DNA from: Denitratisoma sp. DHT3
Lineage (GTDB): Bacteria > Pseudomonadota > Gammaproteobacteria > Burkholderiales > Rhodocyclaceae
Direction: 5' to 3'
Assembly (NCBI RefSeq): GCF_007833355.1
Contig: NZ_CP020914.1
Span: forward strand, 1,908,047 to 1,972,046
Length of the DNA stretch: 64,000 nt
In this document: positions 38,575-47,112 of the stretch, piece by piece
How positions within the stretch are numbered: the first letter of the stretch is position 1
Layout of the letters: each line of letters opens with the position of its first letter
Notes under the pieces: generated by a model
What the model saw: the letters and a program-made list of their open reading frames with translations, nothing else
Told to the model about the DNA's origin: nothing
Databases searched by the model: none
Made by a program: the position numbers and the translations under genes

Positions 38575-38655
38575 GAGAAAAGACAAGAAGCCCCTCCCCC
38601 TCCCAGCCTCCCCCTCTCCGGGGGAGGTGACTGGTTGGCTCGCTGGGCTCGCAAT
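38575..38655 (+). repeat. Dispersed repeat, family B, upstream of flgI
   Basis: Contains AGACAAGAAGCCCCTCCC, a CCTCCCCCTCTCCGGGGGAGG hairpin and a TGACTGGTTGGCTCGCTGGG tail. It is the inverted counterpart of 37270-37335, lying between flgH and flgI. Confidence 0.7.
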
Positions 38656-38677
38656 TTCTCCGGAAGTCTTCACAAAA

Positions 38678-39343
38678 TCAAATCGGCAGGAAGCTGAGGA
38701 AGAAACGGCTCAGCCAGCCCATGGCCTGCGCATCGTCGAGGAAACCGTTGGCCTTGTATTCGATGCGGGCATCGGCCACCTGGGTCGACTGCACCGTATT
38801 GGCGGTGGTGATGGTGGTCGGATTGACCACGCCGGAGAAACGGACGAACTCCTCGCCTTCCTTCAGCCCGATCTGCTTCTCGCCCGACACCAGCAGATTG
38901 CCGTTGGGCAGCACTTCGATCACGGTGACGGTGATGGTGGAGGTGAAGTCCGCGGTGGAGCTGTTCTCGCCCTTGCCGCCGAACTTGTTGCTGCTCGATG
39001 CCTGGGCATCCAGCCCGCCCAGCCCCTTGAAGGGCGTTCCCGTCAGTGAAGGCACCGAAGCGCTGAGGGACTGGGAGCGCTCCGCGGTGGTGCCCGATTT
39101 CTTCGACGCCTGCACCTTCTCCACGACGCTGATGGTGATGATGTCGCCGACGAAGCGGGCGCGCCGGTCCTCGAACAGGGGCCTGGCGGAGGCGACGTTG
39201 TAGATGGCGCCCGTCGGCTGCGCGGCCAGGGAACGCGGCTCGGGACGGGCCGTCATCGGCTGATGCACCGCCGTGGGCGGCACGGTGGTCACGCAGCCGG
39301 CGAGCATTGCGGCCAGTGCGAGCAACGGGATCATTCTGGACAT
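38678..39343 (-). CDS. flgH: Flagellar L-ring lipoprotein FlgH
   Basis: FlgH builds the outer-membrane L ring. The 221 residues start with a lipoprotein signal and lipobox (LAGC). Family motifs are GAIYNVASARPLFEDRRARF, VGDIITISVVE, and the ENSSTADFTSTITVTVIEVL, PNGNLLVSGEKQI segment. The ATG at 39343 is preceded by GGAGAG; an ATG at 39361 overlapping the flgG stop is an alternative. Part of flgB-J. Confidence 0.95.
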   Translation of the reverse strand: MSRMIPLLALAAMLAGCVTTVPPTAVHQPMTARPEPRSLAAQPTGAIYNVASARPLFEDRRARFVGDIITISVVEKVQASKKSGTTAERSQSLSASVPSLTGTPFKGLGGLDAQASSSNKFGGKGENSSTADFTSTITVTVIEVLPNGNLLVSGEKQIGLKEGEEFVRFSGVVNPTTITTANTVQSTQVADARIEYKANGFLDDAQAMGWLSRFFLSFLPI

Positions 39344-39360
39344 GATGGCTCTCCGGCGCA

Positions 39361-40143
39361 TTACAACTGGGTCAGCCGCGCCAGCATCTGGTCCGAGGTG
39401 CTGATGGCCTTGGAGTTCATCTCGTAGGCGCGCTGGGTCTGGATCATGTTCACCAGTTCCTCCGCCACATTGACGTTGGAGGTTTCCACATAACCCTGGT
39501 TGAGCACCCCGGCGCCGTTGTTGCCCGGCGTATTGGGGGTCGGCGTGCCCGAGGAGGCCGTCTCGACGAACAGGTTTTCCCCCACGCTCTGCAAGCCGCC
39601 GGCGTTGACGAAGGTGGCGAGCTGGATCGAGCCGATCTGGGTGGGCGCGGGATTTCCCGCCTGCAGGATGGAAACCACGCCGTCACGGCTGATGGTCACG
39701 GAAACGGCATCGGAGGGAATGGTGATCGCCGGCGACAGCGGATAACCGCTGGAGGTCACCACCTGGCCGGTGCTGTCCTTCTGGAAGGCGCCGTCGCGGG
39801 TGTAGGCCAGCGTGCCGTCGGGCATCTGGATCTGGAAGAAACCCTGGCCGTTGATGGCGATGTCCAGCGCATTTTCGGTCTTCTGCAGGCTGCCCTGGGT
39901 GAAGATGTGCTCGGTGGAAATCGGCCGCACGCCGACCCCCAGCATCAGCCCCGAAGGAATCATGGTCTGCTGCGTCGACTGGGCGCCGGGCTGGCGCAGG
40001 TTCTGGTACAGCAAGTCCTCGAAGACGGCCCGGGAACGCTTGAAACCGTTGGTGCCGACGTTGGCCAGATTGTTGGAAATGACGTCCAGCTGGGTCTGCT
40101 GGGCGTCCAGTCCGGTCTTGGCGATCCACAGGGAACGAATCAT
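39361..40143 (-). CDS. flgG: Flagellar distal rod protein FlgG
   Basis: Distal rod subunit. At 260 residues it has the classical length. It has the N-terminus [40 protein letters not shown], the body [20 protein letters not shown], and the C-terminus [38 protein letters not shown]. It follows flgF by 18 nt and overlaps the flgH region by 1 nt at its stop. Confidence 0.97.
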   Translation of the reverse strand: MIRSLWIAKTGLDAQQTQLDVISNNLANVGTNGFKRSRAVFEDLLYQNLRQPGAQSTQQTMIPSGLMLGVGVRPISTEHIFTQGSLQKTENALDIAINGQGFFQIQMPDGTLAYTRDGAFQKDSTGQVVTSSGYPLSPAITIPSDAVSVTISRDGVVSILQAGNPAPTQIGSIQLATFVNAGGLQSVGENLFVETASSGTPTPNTPGNNGAGVLNQGYVETSNVNVAEELVNMIQTQRAYEMNSKAISTSDQMLARLTQL

Positions 40144-40161
40144 GGGTCAGTCCTATCGGCC

Positions 40162-40914
40162 CTAGCGGGCGGAAATCACTTGGGTGGCGGCGCGATCGTT
40201 CTGATCGGCCGTGGACAACATCTTCATCTGCATTTCGAACTGGCGGGCCAGGGAGATCATGCTCACCATCTGGTCCACCGGATTCACGTTGCTGTTCTCC
40301 AGGTAGCCATTGGCCACGCTGACCTGCTCATCGGGCGGCGCGGGCGCATTGTCGGCCAGGCGGAACAGGCCGTCGCCGCCCCGCACCAGGGTTTCTTCCG
40401 GCGGATTCACCAGCTTGATGCGGCCGATGGCATTGACGGTGTTCTGCGCGCCAGTCTCCGGCACCACGGAAACGGTGCCGTCCTTGCCCACGGCGATCCT
40501 CGAGTCCGGCGGAATGGAGATCGGGCCGCCGTCGCCCATCACCGGAATGCCGTTGCGGGTTTGCAGCACGCCATTGACGCTCAGTTCGAGATTGCCGTTG
40601 CGGGTGTAGGCCTCGCTGCCGTCGGGCATGGACAGCGCGATCCAGCCCTTGCCCTGCACCGCCAGGTCCAGATTGCGGCCGGTGTATTGCAAGGCGCCGG
40701 AGGAATAGTCGGTATGGGTGCTGGCATCCACCGCGAAGGCGCGGGTCGGCAGCGCGGCCGGCGTGTTCTGCGTCTGCACCTGCACCGCGCGCAGCCGATG
40801 CTCCTCCGCCCGATAGCCGGTGGAGGACACGTTCGCCAGATTATGGGCCACCGCCGCCTGGCGGTTCATGGTCTGACTGGCCCCGCTCATGGCGGTGTAA
40901 ATGAGCCTATCCAT
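40162..40914 (-). CDS. flgF: Flagellar proximal rod protein FlgF
   Basis: Proximal rod subunit of 250 residues. It has the N-terminal MDRLIYTAMSGASQTMNRQA and HNLANVSSTGYRAEEH, and the C-terminal LENSNVNPVDQMVSMISLAR, QFEMQMKMLSTAD. Its closeness to flgG and the YTAMSGA start distinguish it from the other rod proteins. Confidence 0.96.
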   Translation of the reverse strand: MDRLIYTAMSGASQTMNRQAAVAHNLANVSSTGYRAEEHRLRAVQVQTQNTPAALPTRAFAVDASTHTDYSSGALQYTGRNLDLAVQGKGWIALSMPDGSEAYTRNGNLELSVNGVLQTRNGIPVMGDGGPISIPPDSRIAVGKDGTVSVVPETGAQNTVNAIGRIKLVNPPEETLVRGGDGLFRLADNAPAPPDEQVSVANGYLENSNVNPVDQMVSMISLARQFEMQMKMLSTADQNDRAATQVISAR

Positions 40915-40940
40915 GTCCCCCTACTCGCTCGTCTCGTTCA

Positions 40941-42872
40941 TCAGCGCAGATTCACCAGGGTTTGCAATACGCTGTCCTGGGTCTTGATGGTCTGGGCATT
41001 GGCCTGGTAGACCCGCTGCTGGGTGATCATGTCCACCAGCTCCTTGGTGAGGTCGACGTTGGACTCTTCAATGGCGGCGGATTGAATCGCCCCCAGCCGG
41101 CCTTGCCCCGGCGTACCTGGAATGGGCTGCCCGGAGTCGGCGGTCTCCGCCCACTGGTTGCCCCCCAGCGAAAGCAGGCCGTTGGGATTATTGAAGCTCA
41201 CCAATATCACCTGTCCCATTTTCTGGGATTTCCCGTTGGAATAATTTCCCTGGATGGTACCGTCGGCGGCCACCGACAGACCGGCAAGCTGGCCCGAGCT
41301 GTAGCCGTCCTGCAAAAGCTGATTGACGCCGAAACTGATGCCGTATTGGGTCGTGCCAGTCAGATCCAGCTCGAAACTGAGGGGAAGCGCGCCGTTGTTG
41401 AGCGTGTATTGCTGCATCAAGGGCATCGGGGTCTGGGCATCAAGAATGCCGCTGGCGTTGAATTTGAGCAAGGTCGGTCCGATCAGCCCACCCTTGTCGA
41501 GCGTCGTATACATCTGCCAGGTGTTGCCCTCCGACGTCTTGGCGAAATACAGGGTCAGGTTGTGCGGATTGCCCAGGGAGTCGTACACCGTCTGAGCCGT
41601 CGATGCGGTATAGCTCAGCGTCTTGTCCGGATCGAACTTGTCCTCGCCGTTGTGGGCACCGAACAGACCGGCGACGGCGTTGCCGCCGGTGACGAACACT
41701 GCGGAACCTGCTCCCGTGGTCGCCGAAGCGATATCCAACACCCCAGCCGTCAGGGTGGCCGTTCCCGCAGTTCCCAATTGCAAGTTGATCTGACCCACGA
41801 GGTCGTCAGCAGGCGGAGTACCGGTTCCCGTGGGAGGGTCGTTATAGATGCCTGGCGGCAAAGTCACCGTATGCGGCGCACCATCCACGACCACGCTGAA
41901 AGTGTCGTTCTGCCCCTTGGTGACCGTCAGCGGAAAAGTGATCGCCGCAATTCCGACGTATTGGCCTCCCGTCGCGGGAGGACCGTCGACTCCCACTGTC
42001 GGCCCGCCGACTTGCGTCGTCAGGCCGAGGTCGACTGTCGCACTGGAAGCGGAGATGCTGATGGACGAACCATTCCCCAAGCTGCCGACGGTGCCGCGGC
42101 TATTCGAAGTGAATTGCAACAGACCGCCGCTGGTCGCGGTCACCTCCACCGTGGCGCCGGACGTGCCGAGCGCCGTGTTGATCAGCGTGGTCAAGGTCGT
42201 GGCCATTTCGGTGGCGGTGTACGTGCCGTCGGGAATGGTCACCGAAACAGGTTTGCCGTCCACCCACAGATCCAGTTGGTTGTTGGGTGTCGCTGCGGCG
42301 ATCGTCACGGAGCCCGTCCCGCCACCGAATGCCTGGCCGGCGGCCAGCATCCCCTGCGTCATCTGGGTCGGGGCCGTCGCCCGGGAATCCAGGTTCAACT
42401 GGAGCTGGCTTTTCTCGGTTACCTTCGGCGGGATGTTGGTGGTGGTCAGCCGCAGGTCAACGAAGTTGCCCGGCACGATCGTGTTGTTGTCAGCCGCATA
42501 TCCGGTCAGCCGCTGGCCGCCGGCACCGACGATGTAGCCGTCCTTGTCGACGGAGAACTGCCCGCTGCGGGTGTAGGTGATGGTTCCACCGCCGGACATG
42601 CGGTACATGCCGGAACCGTTGATCGCCAGATCGAGGGTATTGTTGGTGGACGTGATGTTCCCTTGCGTGAATTGTTGGGCAATTCCCGCCACATTCGATC
42701 CGATACCGATCTGTGCGCCGCCGACACCGGACAATGACGATGCGAAGACATCGGCGAATCGCACGGCCGCCGCCTTGAAACCCACCGTATTCGCGTTGGA
42801 AACGTTGTTGCCGATCGCATCCAGCGCCTTGGCCGATACGTTGAGCCCGCTCAAACCTTGTTGAAAACCCAT
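40941..42872 (-). CDS. flgE: Flagellar hook protein FlgE, enlarged
   Basis: Subunit of the universal-joint hook. It has the N-terminus GFQQGLSGLNVSAKALDAIG, NNVSNANTVGFK, and the C-terminus ESNVDLTKELVDMITQQRVY, QANAQTIKTQDSVLQTLVNL. The protein has 643 residues against about 400 in enterics. The surplus (about residues 185-420) contains two copies of an insert with VTIPDGTYTATEM- and VTLPPGIYNDPP-type cores, related to inserts in FlgK and FliD. It lies 26 nt after flgD. Confidence 0.96.
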   Translation of the reverse strand: MGFQQGLSGLNVSAKALDAIGNNVSNANTVGFKAAAVRFADVFASSLSGVGGAQIGIGSNVAGIAQQFTQGNITSTNNTLDLAINGSGMYRMSGGGTITYTRSGQFSVDKDGYIVGAGGQRLTGYAADNNTIVPGNFVDLRLTTTNIPPKVTEKSQLQLNLDSRATAPTQMTQGMLAAGQAFGGGTGSVTIAAATPNNQLDLWVDGKPVSVTIPDGTYTATEMATTLTTLINTALGTSGATVEVTATSGGLLQFTSNSRGTVGSLGNGSSISISASSATVDLGLTTQVGGPTVGVDGPPATGGQYVGIAAITFPLTVTKGQNDTFSVVVDGAPHTVTLPPGIYNDPPTGTGTPPADDLVGQINLQLGTAGTATLTAGVLDIASATTGAGSAVFVTGGNAVAGLFGAHNGEDKFDPDKTLSYTASTAQTVYDSLGNPHNLTLYFAKTSEGNTWQMYTTLDKGGLIGPTLLKFNASGILDAQTPMPLMQQYTLNNGALPLSFELDLTGTTQYGISFGVNQLLQDGYSSGQLAGLSVAADGTIQGNYSNGKSQKMGQVILVSFNNPNGLLSLGGNQWAETADSGQPIPGTPGQGRLGAIQSAAIEESNVDLTKELVDMITQQRVYQANAQTIKTQDSVLQTLVNLR

Positions 42873-42898
42873 TGCTGTCTCCCGTTAGACCCAGATGG

Positions 42899-43576
42899 TC
42901 AGAGAATTTGTCGCACGTCCGACATCGTGAAGCTGCCCATCTGCCCCACATTCAGGGTCAGACCGGTCGCGGCACGCTCCACACTGGAAACCAGTCCCAC
43001 GGCCAACGCCGTGACATCGACCTTGTTCGTCCCCTGGACGGCGGCCACGCTGAAGGTATAGGCGCCATCTGCGGCATCGGCACCGCTGTTGGCCTTGCCA
43101 TCCCACTGGAACACGTGGGAACCGGCCTCCACCTCCCCAAGGTCCAGCGTCCTCACCACCAGGCCATTGGCATCCTTGATCGTGACCGTGACCCGATCCG
43201 CGGCCGTCGCCAGATCGACACCGGCGAAGGCGCTGCCAGAGGCAAGATTCATCCCGGTGCCGGGGACCAGAACGCCATGGCCGACCAGCGCCGCGGCCTG
43301 CATCGTCTGGCTGTCGGTCGAGTTGTTGATGAGTTTCTGCAAGGTGGCATTCAACCGCTCGATGCCATCCACGGTGCTGATCTGCGCCATCTGGGAGGTC
43401 ATCTGGGCGTTGTCCATCGGATTCAGCGGATCCTGGTTCTTGAGCTGGGTGGTCAATAGCTTCAGGAAACGATTCTGGGCATCGCTGACGGTCGAGGTGC
43501 TGGCGGTCGACTTCTTGCCGTTCAGGGCGGCATAGATGTCGGCGTTGGAACTGTCGGTTACGGAAGATGTTGCCAT
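42899..43576 (-). CDS. flgD: Hook assembly scaffold FlgD
   Basis: Hook cap that guides FlgE polymerisation and is discarded afterwards. The 225 residues include the N-terminal conserved motif FLKLLTTQLKNQDPLNPMDN, AQMTSQMAQISTVDGIERLN and the C-terminal Fn3/tudor-like region (VTVTIKDANGLVVRTLDLGE, HVFQWDGKANSGADAADGAY). Confidence 0.96.
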   Translation of the reverse strand: MATSSVTDSSNADIYAALNGKKSTASTSTVSDAQNRFLKLLTTQLKNQDPLNPMDNAQMTSQMAQISTVDGIERLNATLQKLINNSTDSQTMQAAALVGHGVLVPGTGMNLASGSAFAGVDLATAADRVTVTIKDANGLVVRTLDLGEVEAGSHVFQWDGKANSGADAADGAYTFSVAAVQGTNKVDVTALAVGLVSSVERAATGLTLNVGQMGSFTMSDVRQIL

Positions 43577-43587
43577 TTCAATACTCC

Positions 43588-43980
43588 TTACTGGCCGATG
43601 GCCAGGGTTTTCAGCATCAGCGACTTGGCGGTCGTCATCACTTCGGTGTTGGTTTGATAAGCCCTGGAGGCGGAGATCATGTTCACCATTTCTTCCACCA
43701 CATTGACATTGGGCATGGCCACGTACCCGTCGGCATTGGCCGCCGGACTGCCGGGGTCGTAGGTCATGCGCAGCGGCGCCGCGCTTTCGACCACCTGGCT
43801 GACCCGGACGCCCTGGCCGTCGCCCATCGGCGTGGCCTTGAACACCACCTGCTTGGCCCGGTAGGGCTGGCCGTCGGCGCCCACCACGCTATCGGCGTTG
43901 GCCAGGTTGCTCGACACCGCGTTCAAGCGGGCCGACTGGGCCGTCAGGGCGGAACTGGAAATGGACAGAATGTTGAACAT
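43588..43980 (-). CDS. flgC: Flagellar proximal rod protein FlgC
   Basis: Rod subunit of 130 residues. It has the start [32 protein letters not shown], and the end [40 protein letters not shown]. It sits 11 nt after flgB and 11 nt before flgD, consistent with one transcript. Confidence 0.97.
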   Translation of the reverse strand: MFNILSISSSALTAQSARLNAVSSNLANADSVVGADGQPYRAKQVVFKATPMGDGQGVRVSQVVESAAPLRMTYDPGSPAANADGYVAMPNVNVVEEMVNMISASRAYQTNTEVMTTAKSLMLKTLAIGQ

Positions 43981-43991
43981 GGCCTTTTACC

Positions 43992-44399
43992 TCACTGTCC
44001 CTGGATTGCCATTTGCAGGGTTTTGAACCTGCCGCTCAGGAAAGTCAGCATCGCTTCGACCTGCACCGAGTTCTCGATGAACGCCGCCCGCTCGACATCC
44101 ATGTCCACCGTGTTGCCATCCACCGCCCCCTGGAATTCGGTACGGTATTGCAGATCGACGCCGTTCCGGCCGCCCGTGGCGGAATCCAGGTGCCCCGAGG
44201 CGGTGCGGGCCAGCGCCAGCGCTCCCTGGCTTGTCCCGCCCAGGGCCTGGCTCAGGGCCGATTTGAAGTCGAAATCCCGGGCCTTGTAGTGAGGCGTGTC
44301 CGCATTGGCGATATTCGAGGCCAGCAGTTCCTGTCGGTAGGAACGCAGGTTCAATGCCGCTTGCTGCAACCGGAACTCGCTATCAATACGATCGATCAT
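43992..44399 (-). CDS. flgB: Flagellar proximal rod protein FlgB
   Basis: Rod subunit of 135 residues, first gene of flgBCDEFGHIJ. Typical pattern: LNLRSYRQELLASNIANADT, PHYKARDFDFKSAL, and the C-terminal NTVDMDVERAAFIENSVQVE, LTFLSGRFKTLQMAIQ. A strong sigma54 promoter lies 34-49 nt upstream, and the CGGCAA palindrome about 140 nt upstream. Confidence 0.97.
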   Translation of the reverse strand: MIDRIDSEFRLQQAALNLRSYRQELLASNIANADTPHYKARDFDFKSALSQALGGTSQGALALARTASGHLDSATGGRNGVDLQYRTEFQGAVDGNTVDMDVERAAFIENSVQVEAMLTFLSGRFKTLQMAIQGQ

Positions 44400-44432
44400 G
44401 ATGGACTCAAGTTTGTATTCCGCCTGCCGTTA

Positions 44433-44448
44433 TGCAGATACCGTGCCA
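44433..44448 (-). promoter_or_regulatory. sigma54 promoter of the flgB operon
   Basis: On the minus strand TGGCACGGTATCTGCA matches TGGCACG-N4-TTGCW at 11 of 12 positions. The predicted start is near 44422, about 23 nt before the flgB ATG. Confidence 0.88.
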
Positions 44449-44532
44449 GAAGCCAAACACCGCTCATGGCGCGGACCTCGCCAGGTGCGCCGTCCAGCGG
44501 CCGCCGGCTTGGACGGCAATCCGCGGGCGGCT

Positions 44533-44547
44533 CGGCAACATTTGCCG
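44533..44547. promoter_or_regulatory. Palindrome CGGCAA-N3-TTGCCG between flgB and flgA
   Basis: CGGCAACATTTGCCG lies at about -118 from the predicted flgB start, the classical position of a sigma54 enhancer, and 87 nt before the flgA ATG. Its arms are identical to those of the three other sites. Confidence 0.78.
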
Positions 44548-44633
44548 GCAGCGGCCGGCGGCGCTTTCCGCGACGCTGTTCCGCAAACCTGTTCCGACTT
44601 GCACCGCCCCCCGGGCCATGATTCAATCGGCGC

Positions 44634-45332
44634 ATGCATTCATTTTCCCTGTCCCTGGCGGCGGCATTGCTGGCGCTCGCCGCATCCGTTTCCCCTTCCC
44701 TGGCCGCACAGGACCCCGCCGCCGCCCGCAAGGCCGTCGAGGACTTTTTATATCGACAAACCAAGGACTTGCCGGGGCGGGTCAATATCGTCGTCGGCCC
44801 CATCGATGCGCGCAGCCGTCTGCCGCCCTGCGAAATCCCCGAGGTTTCGCTGCCTCCCGGCGGCCGGGCCTGGGGCCGGACCCATGTGCTGCTGCGCTGC
44901 CCCTCGGCCGACAGCAACTGGAGCCAATACGTGTCGGCCCATGTCCAGATCAAGGGCGAATACCTGGTGGCCGCACGGGCGCTGTCGGCCGGCCACGTCC
45001 TCGGCGAGAGTGACTTCGCCCCGCAACAGGGCGACCTGACCGATTTGCCGGGTAGCGTCATCACGGACCCCCGGCTGGCGCTTGGACGGACGTTGCTGAT
45101 GCCGACAGCGGCGGGCAGGCCGCTGCGCAGCGACCTGCTGCGCCAGACGCCGGTGATTCAAGCGGGCCAGATGGTCAAAATCGTTTCCCGGGGATCGGGT
45201 TTCCAGGTGTCCAGCGAGGGCCAGGCCCTGAACGGCGCCGCCCCCGGACAGCCGATACGGGTGAAGGCCGCGAGCGGACAGACGATCAATGGCGTCGCCC
45301 GGGCGGATGGCACGGTTGAAGTCGCTTACTGA
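44634..45332 (+). CDS. flgA: Flagellar P-ring assembly chaperone FlgA
   Basis: Periplasmic chaperone for FlgI. The 232 residues have a signal peptide (about 1-24, cleaved near SLAAQ), and the SAF/FlgA C-terminal domain: VVAARALSAGHVLGESDFAP, LGRTLLMPTAAGRPLRSDLL, VKIVSRGSGFQVSSEGQALN. It is divergent from the flgB operon, with flgM following after 156 nt. No clear sigma54 or sigma28 promoter was seen on its own side. Confidence 0.93.
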   Translation: MHSFSLSLAAALLALAASVSPSLAAQDPAAARKAVEDFLYRQTKDLPGRVNIVVGPIDARSRLPPCEIPEVSLPPGGRAWGRTHVLLRCPSADSNWSQYVSAHVQIKGEYLVAARALSAGHVLGESDFAPQQGDLTDLPGSVITDPRLALGRTLLMPTAAGRPLRSDLLRQTPVIQAGQMVKIVSRGSGFQVSSEGQALNGAAPGQPIRVKAASGQTINGVARADGTVEVAY

Positions 45333-45425
45333 TACAATTCCGCGCGCAGTACCGGCTGCCCGGCGGCTATCGGATTCGCTGAATTCGCCCCTGGCTCCGA
45401 CCGCTCGATTCGATCGTTTTTGGGC

Positions 45426-45452
45426 TCAAGTTCTCTCGCCGCTGCCCGTTAA
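45426..45452 (+). promoter_or_regulatory. sigma28 promoter of flgMN
   Basis: TCAAGTTC-N11-CCCGTTAA fits the sigma28 pattern TAAAGTTT-N11-GCCGATAA, with exact spacing and 11 of 16 positions matching. The predicted start is near 45459, 30 nt before flgM. Its presence implies FliA-dependent flgM expression, the known feedback for the anti-sigma factor. Confidence 0.75.
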
Positions 45453-45488
45453 CCGAGGTAGTGCTCCCGTGGAGGAAAGGATTTCATC

Positions 45489-45803
45489 GTGAAAGTCGAC
45501 AATTCCATCAGTCAGCTTGGTCAGGCCCCGGCCGGCCCCAAGGCTGCGCACTCGACGCCGACACCTTCCTCGTCACAGCCGGCAACGGGGGCGAAAGTCC
45601 AGATTTCGGCCCTGTCGGCCCAACTGCAGGGCGCGGAGGCGGTTGCCGCCGATGCCTCCGTCGTCGACGTCAAACGGGTCGCGGAAATCAAGCAGGCCAT
45701 CGCCGAAGGACGCTTCAAGATCGACCCGGAAAAGATCGCCGACGGCCTGCTGGACAGCGTCCGGCAGATGCTGAATGGCCGGGCCCCCGCCGGAACGACG
45801 TGA
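45489..45803 (+). CDS. flgM: Anti-sigma28 factor FlgM
   Basis: FlgM holds FliA inactive until the hook is complete, then is exported through the flagellum. The 104 residues include a disordered Pro/Ser/Thr-rich N-terminal half and the FliA-binding C-terminal helices (VDVKRVAEIKQAIAEGRFKI, DPEKIADGLLDSVRQML). A sigma28-type promoter and GGAGGAAAGG precede it. Its stop overlaps the flgN start in GTGA. Confidence 0.94.
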   Translation: MKVDNSISQLGQAPAGPKAAHSTPTPSSSQPATGAKVQISALSAQLQGAEAVAADASVVDVKRVAEIKQAIAEGRFKIDPEKIADGLLDSVRQMLNGRAPAGTT

Positions 45804-46282
45804 TCGATTCAGCGGAAGTCTCGCGTCTGATCGGCGATGAGCTTGCCACGCTGGGCAAGTTCATCGACCTGCTCCAGGAAGAACAAGGAAAGCTGGTTGC
45901 CGGAGAGCTGGAGGGATTCGAGGCCCTGGCAGCCTCCAAGCTTGCAGCGGCGGACCGCCTCAATGGGCTGAGCACGTCGCGCGATCGGCTCCTGTGCAAC
46001 GCTGGATACCCCGCCGGCCGGGAAGGTGTCGAAGCATGGCTGGCCGGCCCGCCCAACCCGCCGTCAGCCGCGGAATCCCGGGGGGCATGGGAATCGCTGC
46101 TGGCCTTGGCGGCGGAAGCCCGACGCCTCAACGAACTCAACGGCAAGCTGATCGCCGAGCGCCTCAGCCACAACCAGCAGGCCCTGTCGATCCTGACCAC
46201 GGCCACCAATCGCGCCTCCCTCTATGGCCCCGATGGCCAGACCCGCGTCAGCGGCGGCGGGCGCAAGCTGGGCAGCGCCTGA
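45800..46282 (+). CDS. flgN: FlgK/FlgL export chaperone FlgN
   Basis: Cytoplasmic chaperone for the junction proteins FlgK and FlgL. The 160-residue helical protein has the FlgN-type core (LLQEEQGKLVAGELEGFEAL, AASKLAAADRL) and the C-terminal LNGKLIAERLSHNQQALSIL. It begins with GTG at 45800, overlapping the flgM stop; the open frame upstream runs through flgM in another phase. Confidence 0.9.
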   Translation: MIDSAEVSRLIGDELATLGKFIDLLQEEQGKLVAGELEGFEALAASKLAAADRLNGLSTSRDRLLCNAGYPAGREGVEAWLAGPPNPPSAAESRGAWESLLALAAEARRLNELNGKLIAERLSHNQQALSILTTATNRASLYGPDGQTRVSGGGRKLGSA

Positions 46283-46322
46283 GAGTCCGGGCGGCTCAAG
46301 CCCCCGCCGCTACTGGCCGATC

Positions 46323-47105
46323 CTACTGGCCGACCTGCACCTCCACCGGATTATCGGGGTTTTGCGCCTCGATCATGATCGCCACCCGGCGATTGCGCTG
46401 GCGTCCGTCGGCACTGGCGTTGTCCGCCACCGGGCGTTGATCCGCGTAGCCGGTGGCAGTGAGCCGTCGCGGGTCGACGCCGTTTTCCACGAACAGCCGC
46501 ACGACGGCCGAAGCCCTCATTCCGGATAGCTCCCAATTCGAGGGGAACTGCTGCGTATTGATCGGCGCATTGTCGGTATGGCCTTCGACGATGATGGGAA
46601 ACGCCGACGCCGCCAATATCTTCCCAACGGCCTGGAGGGCGTTGACCGCCACCAGGTCCAGGGTTGCATCCCCTGACGCGAAAAGGACGCTGGCATTGAT
46701 TTCCACCGAGATCCCGCGCGCGCTTTCGGTGACCCGCACCCGCCCGTCGCGGACCAGCGGCTCCAGCGCGCTCTTGATGTCCCTCGCCATGGTGCGTATC
46801 TGCTCCCGCTTCTGCTGGCTGGCTTCGTCGGTTTTCAGTCCCGGTTGCGACTTGTTCAACGGAATCGCGATCGGCAGAGGCGCGTTGGGGTTGATCACCG
46901 TGGCGGCGCCGCTGTTGTCGCCGGGAATATTCTTGAATGCCGAGGTCAGGGCGTCCGACAGAACACGGTATTTGCCTTCGTTGACCGACGATATCGCATA
47001 CATGACGACGAAGAAGGCGAACAGCAGCGTGATGAAATCCGCATAGGAAACCAGCCACCGCTCGTGGTTCTCGTGCTCTTCCTCGCTGCTGCGGCGACGG
47101 GACAT
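46323..47105 (-). CDS. motD: Flagellar stator protein MotD (MotB family)
   Basis: Peptidoglycan-anchored half of a second stator. The 260 residues have a short cytoplasmic N-terminus, one transmembrane helix (about 18-42) with the proton-accepting aspartate D23 in LVSYADFITLLFAFFVVMYA, and an OmpA-like domain (IIVEGHTDNAPINTQQFPSN, WELSGMRASAVVRLF). It pairs with the MotA-type gene upstream (7 nt gap). A separate MotB lies at the window end. Confidence 0.93.
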   Translation of the reverse strand: MSRRRSSEEEHENHERWLVSYADFITLLFAFFVVMYAISSVNEGKYRVLSDALTSAFKNIPGDNSGAATVINPNAPLPIAIPLNKSQPGLKTDEASQQKREQIRTMARDIKSALEPLVRDGRVRVTESARGISVEINASVLFASGDATLDLVAVNALQAVGKILAASAFPIIVEGHTDNAPINTQQFPSNWELSGMRASAVVRLFVENGVDPRRLTATGYADQRPVADNASADGRQRNRRVAIMIEAQNPDNPVEVQVGQ

Positions 47106-47112
47106 GACGGGC

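Noticed and set aside
44588..44603. sigma54 promoter for flgA
   Set aside because: A TTGCA box is present, but the -24 GG is missing.
46283..46322. Intrinsic terminator between flgN and motD
   Set aside because: Only a weak GGCGG/CCGCC stem with a long loop and no T-tract.
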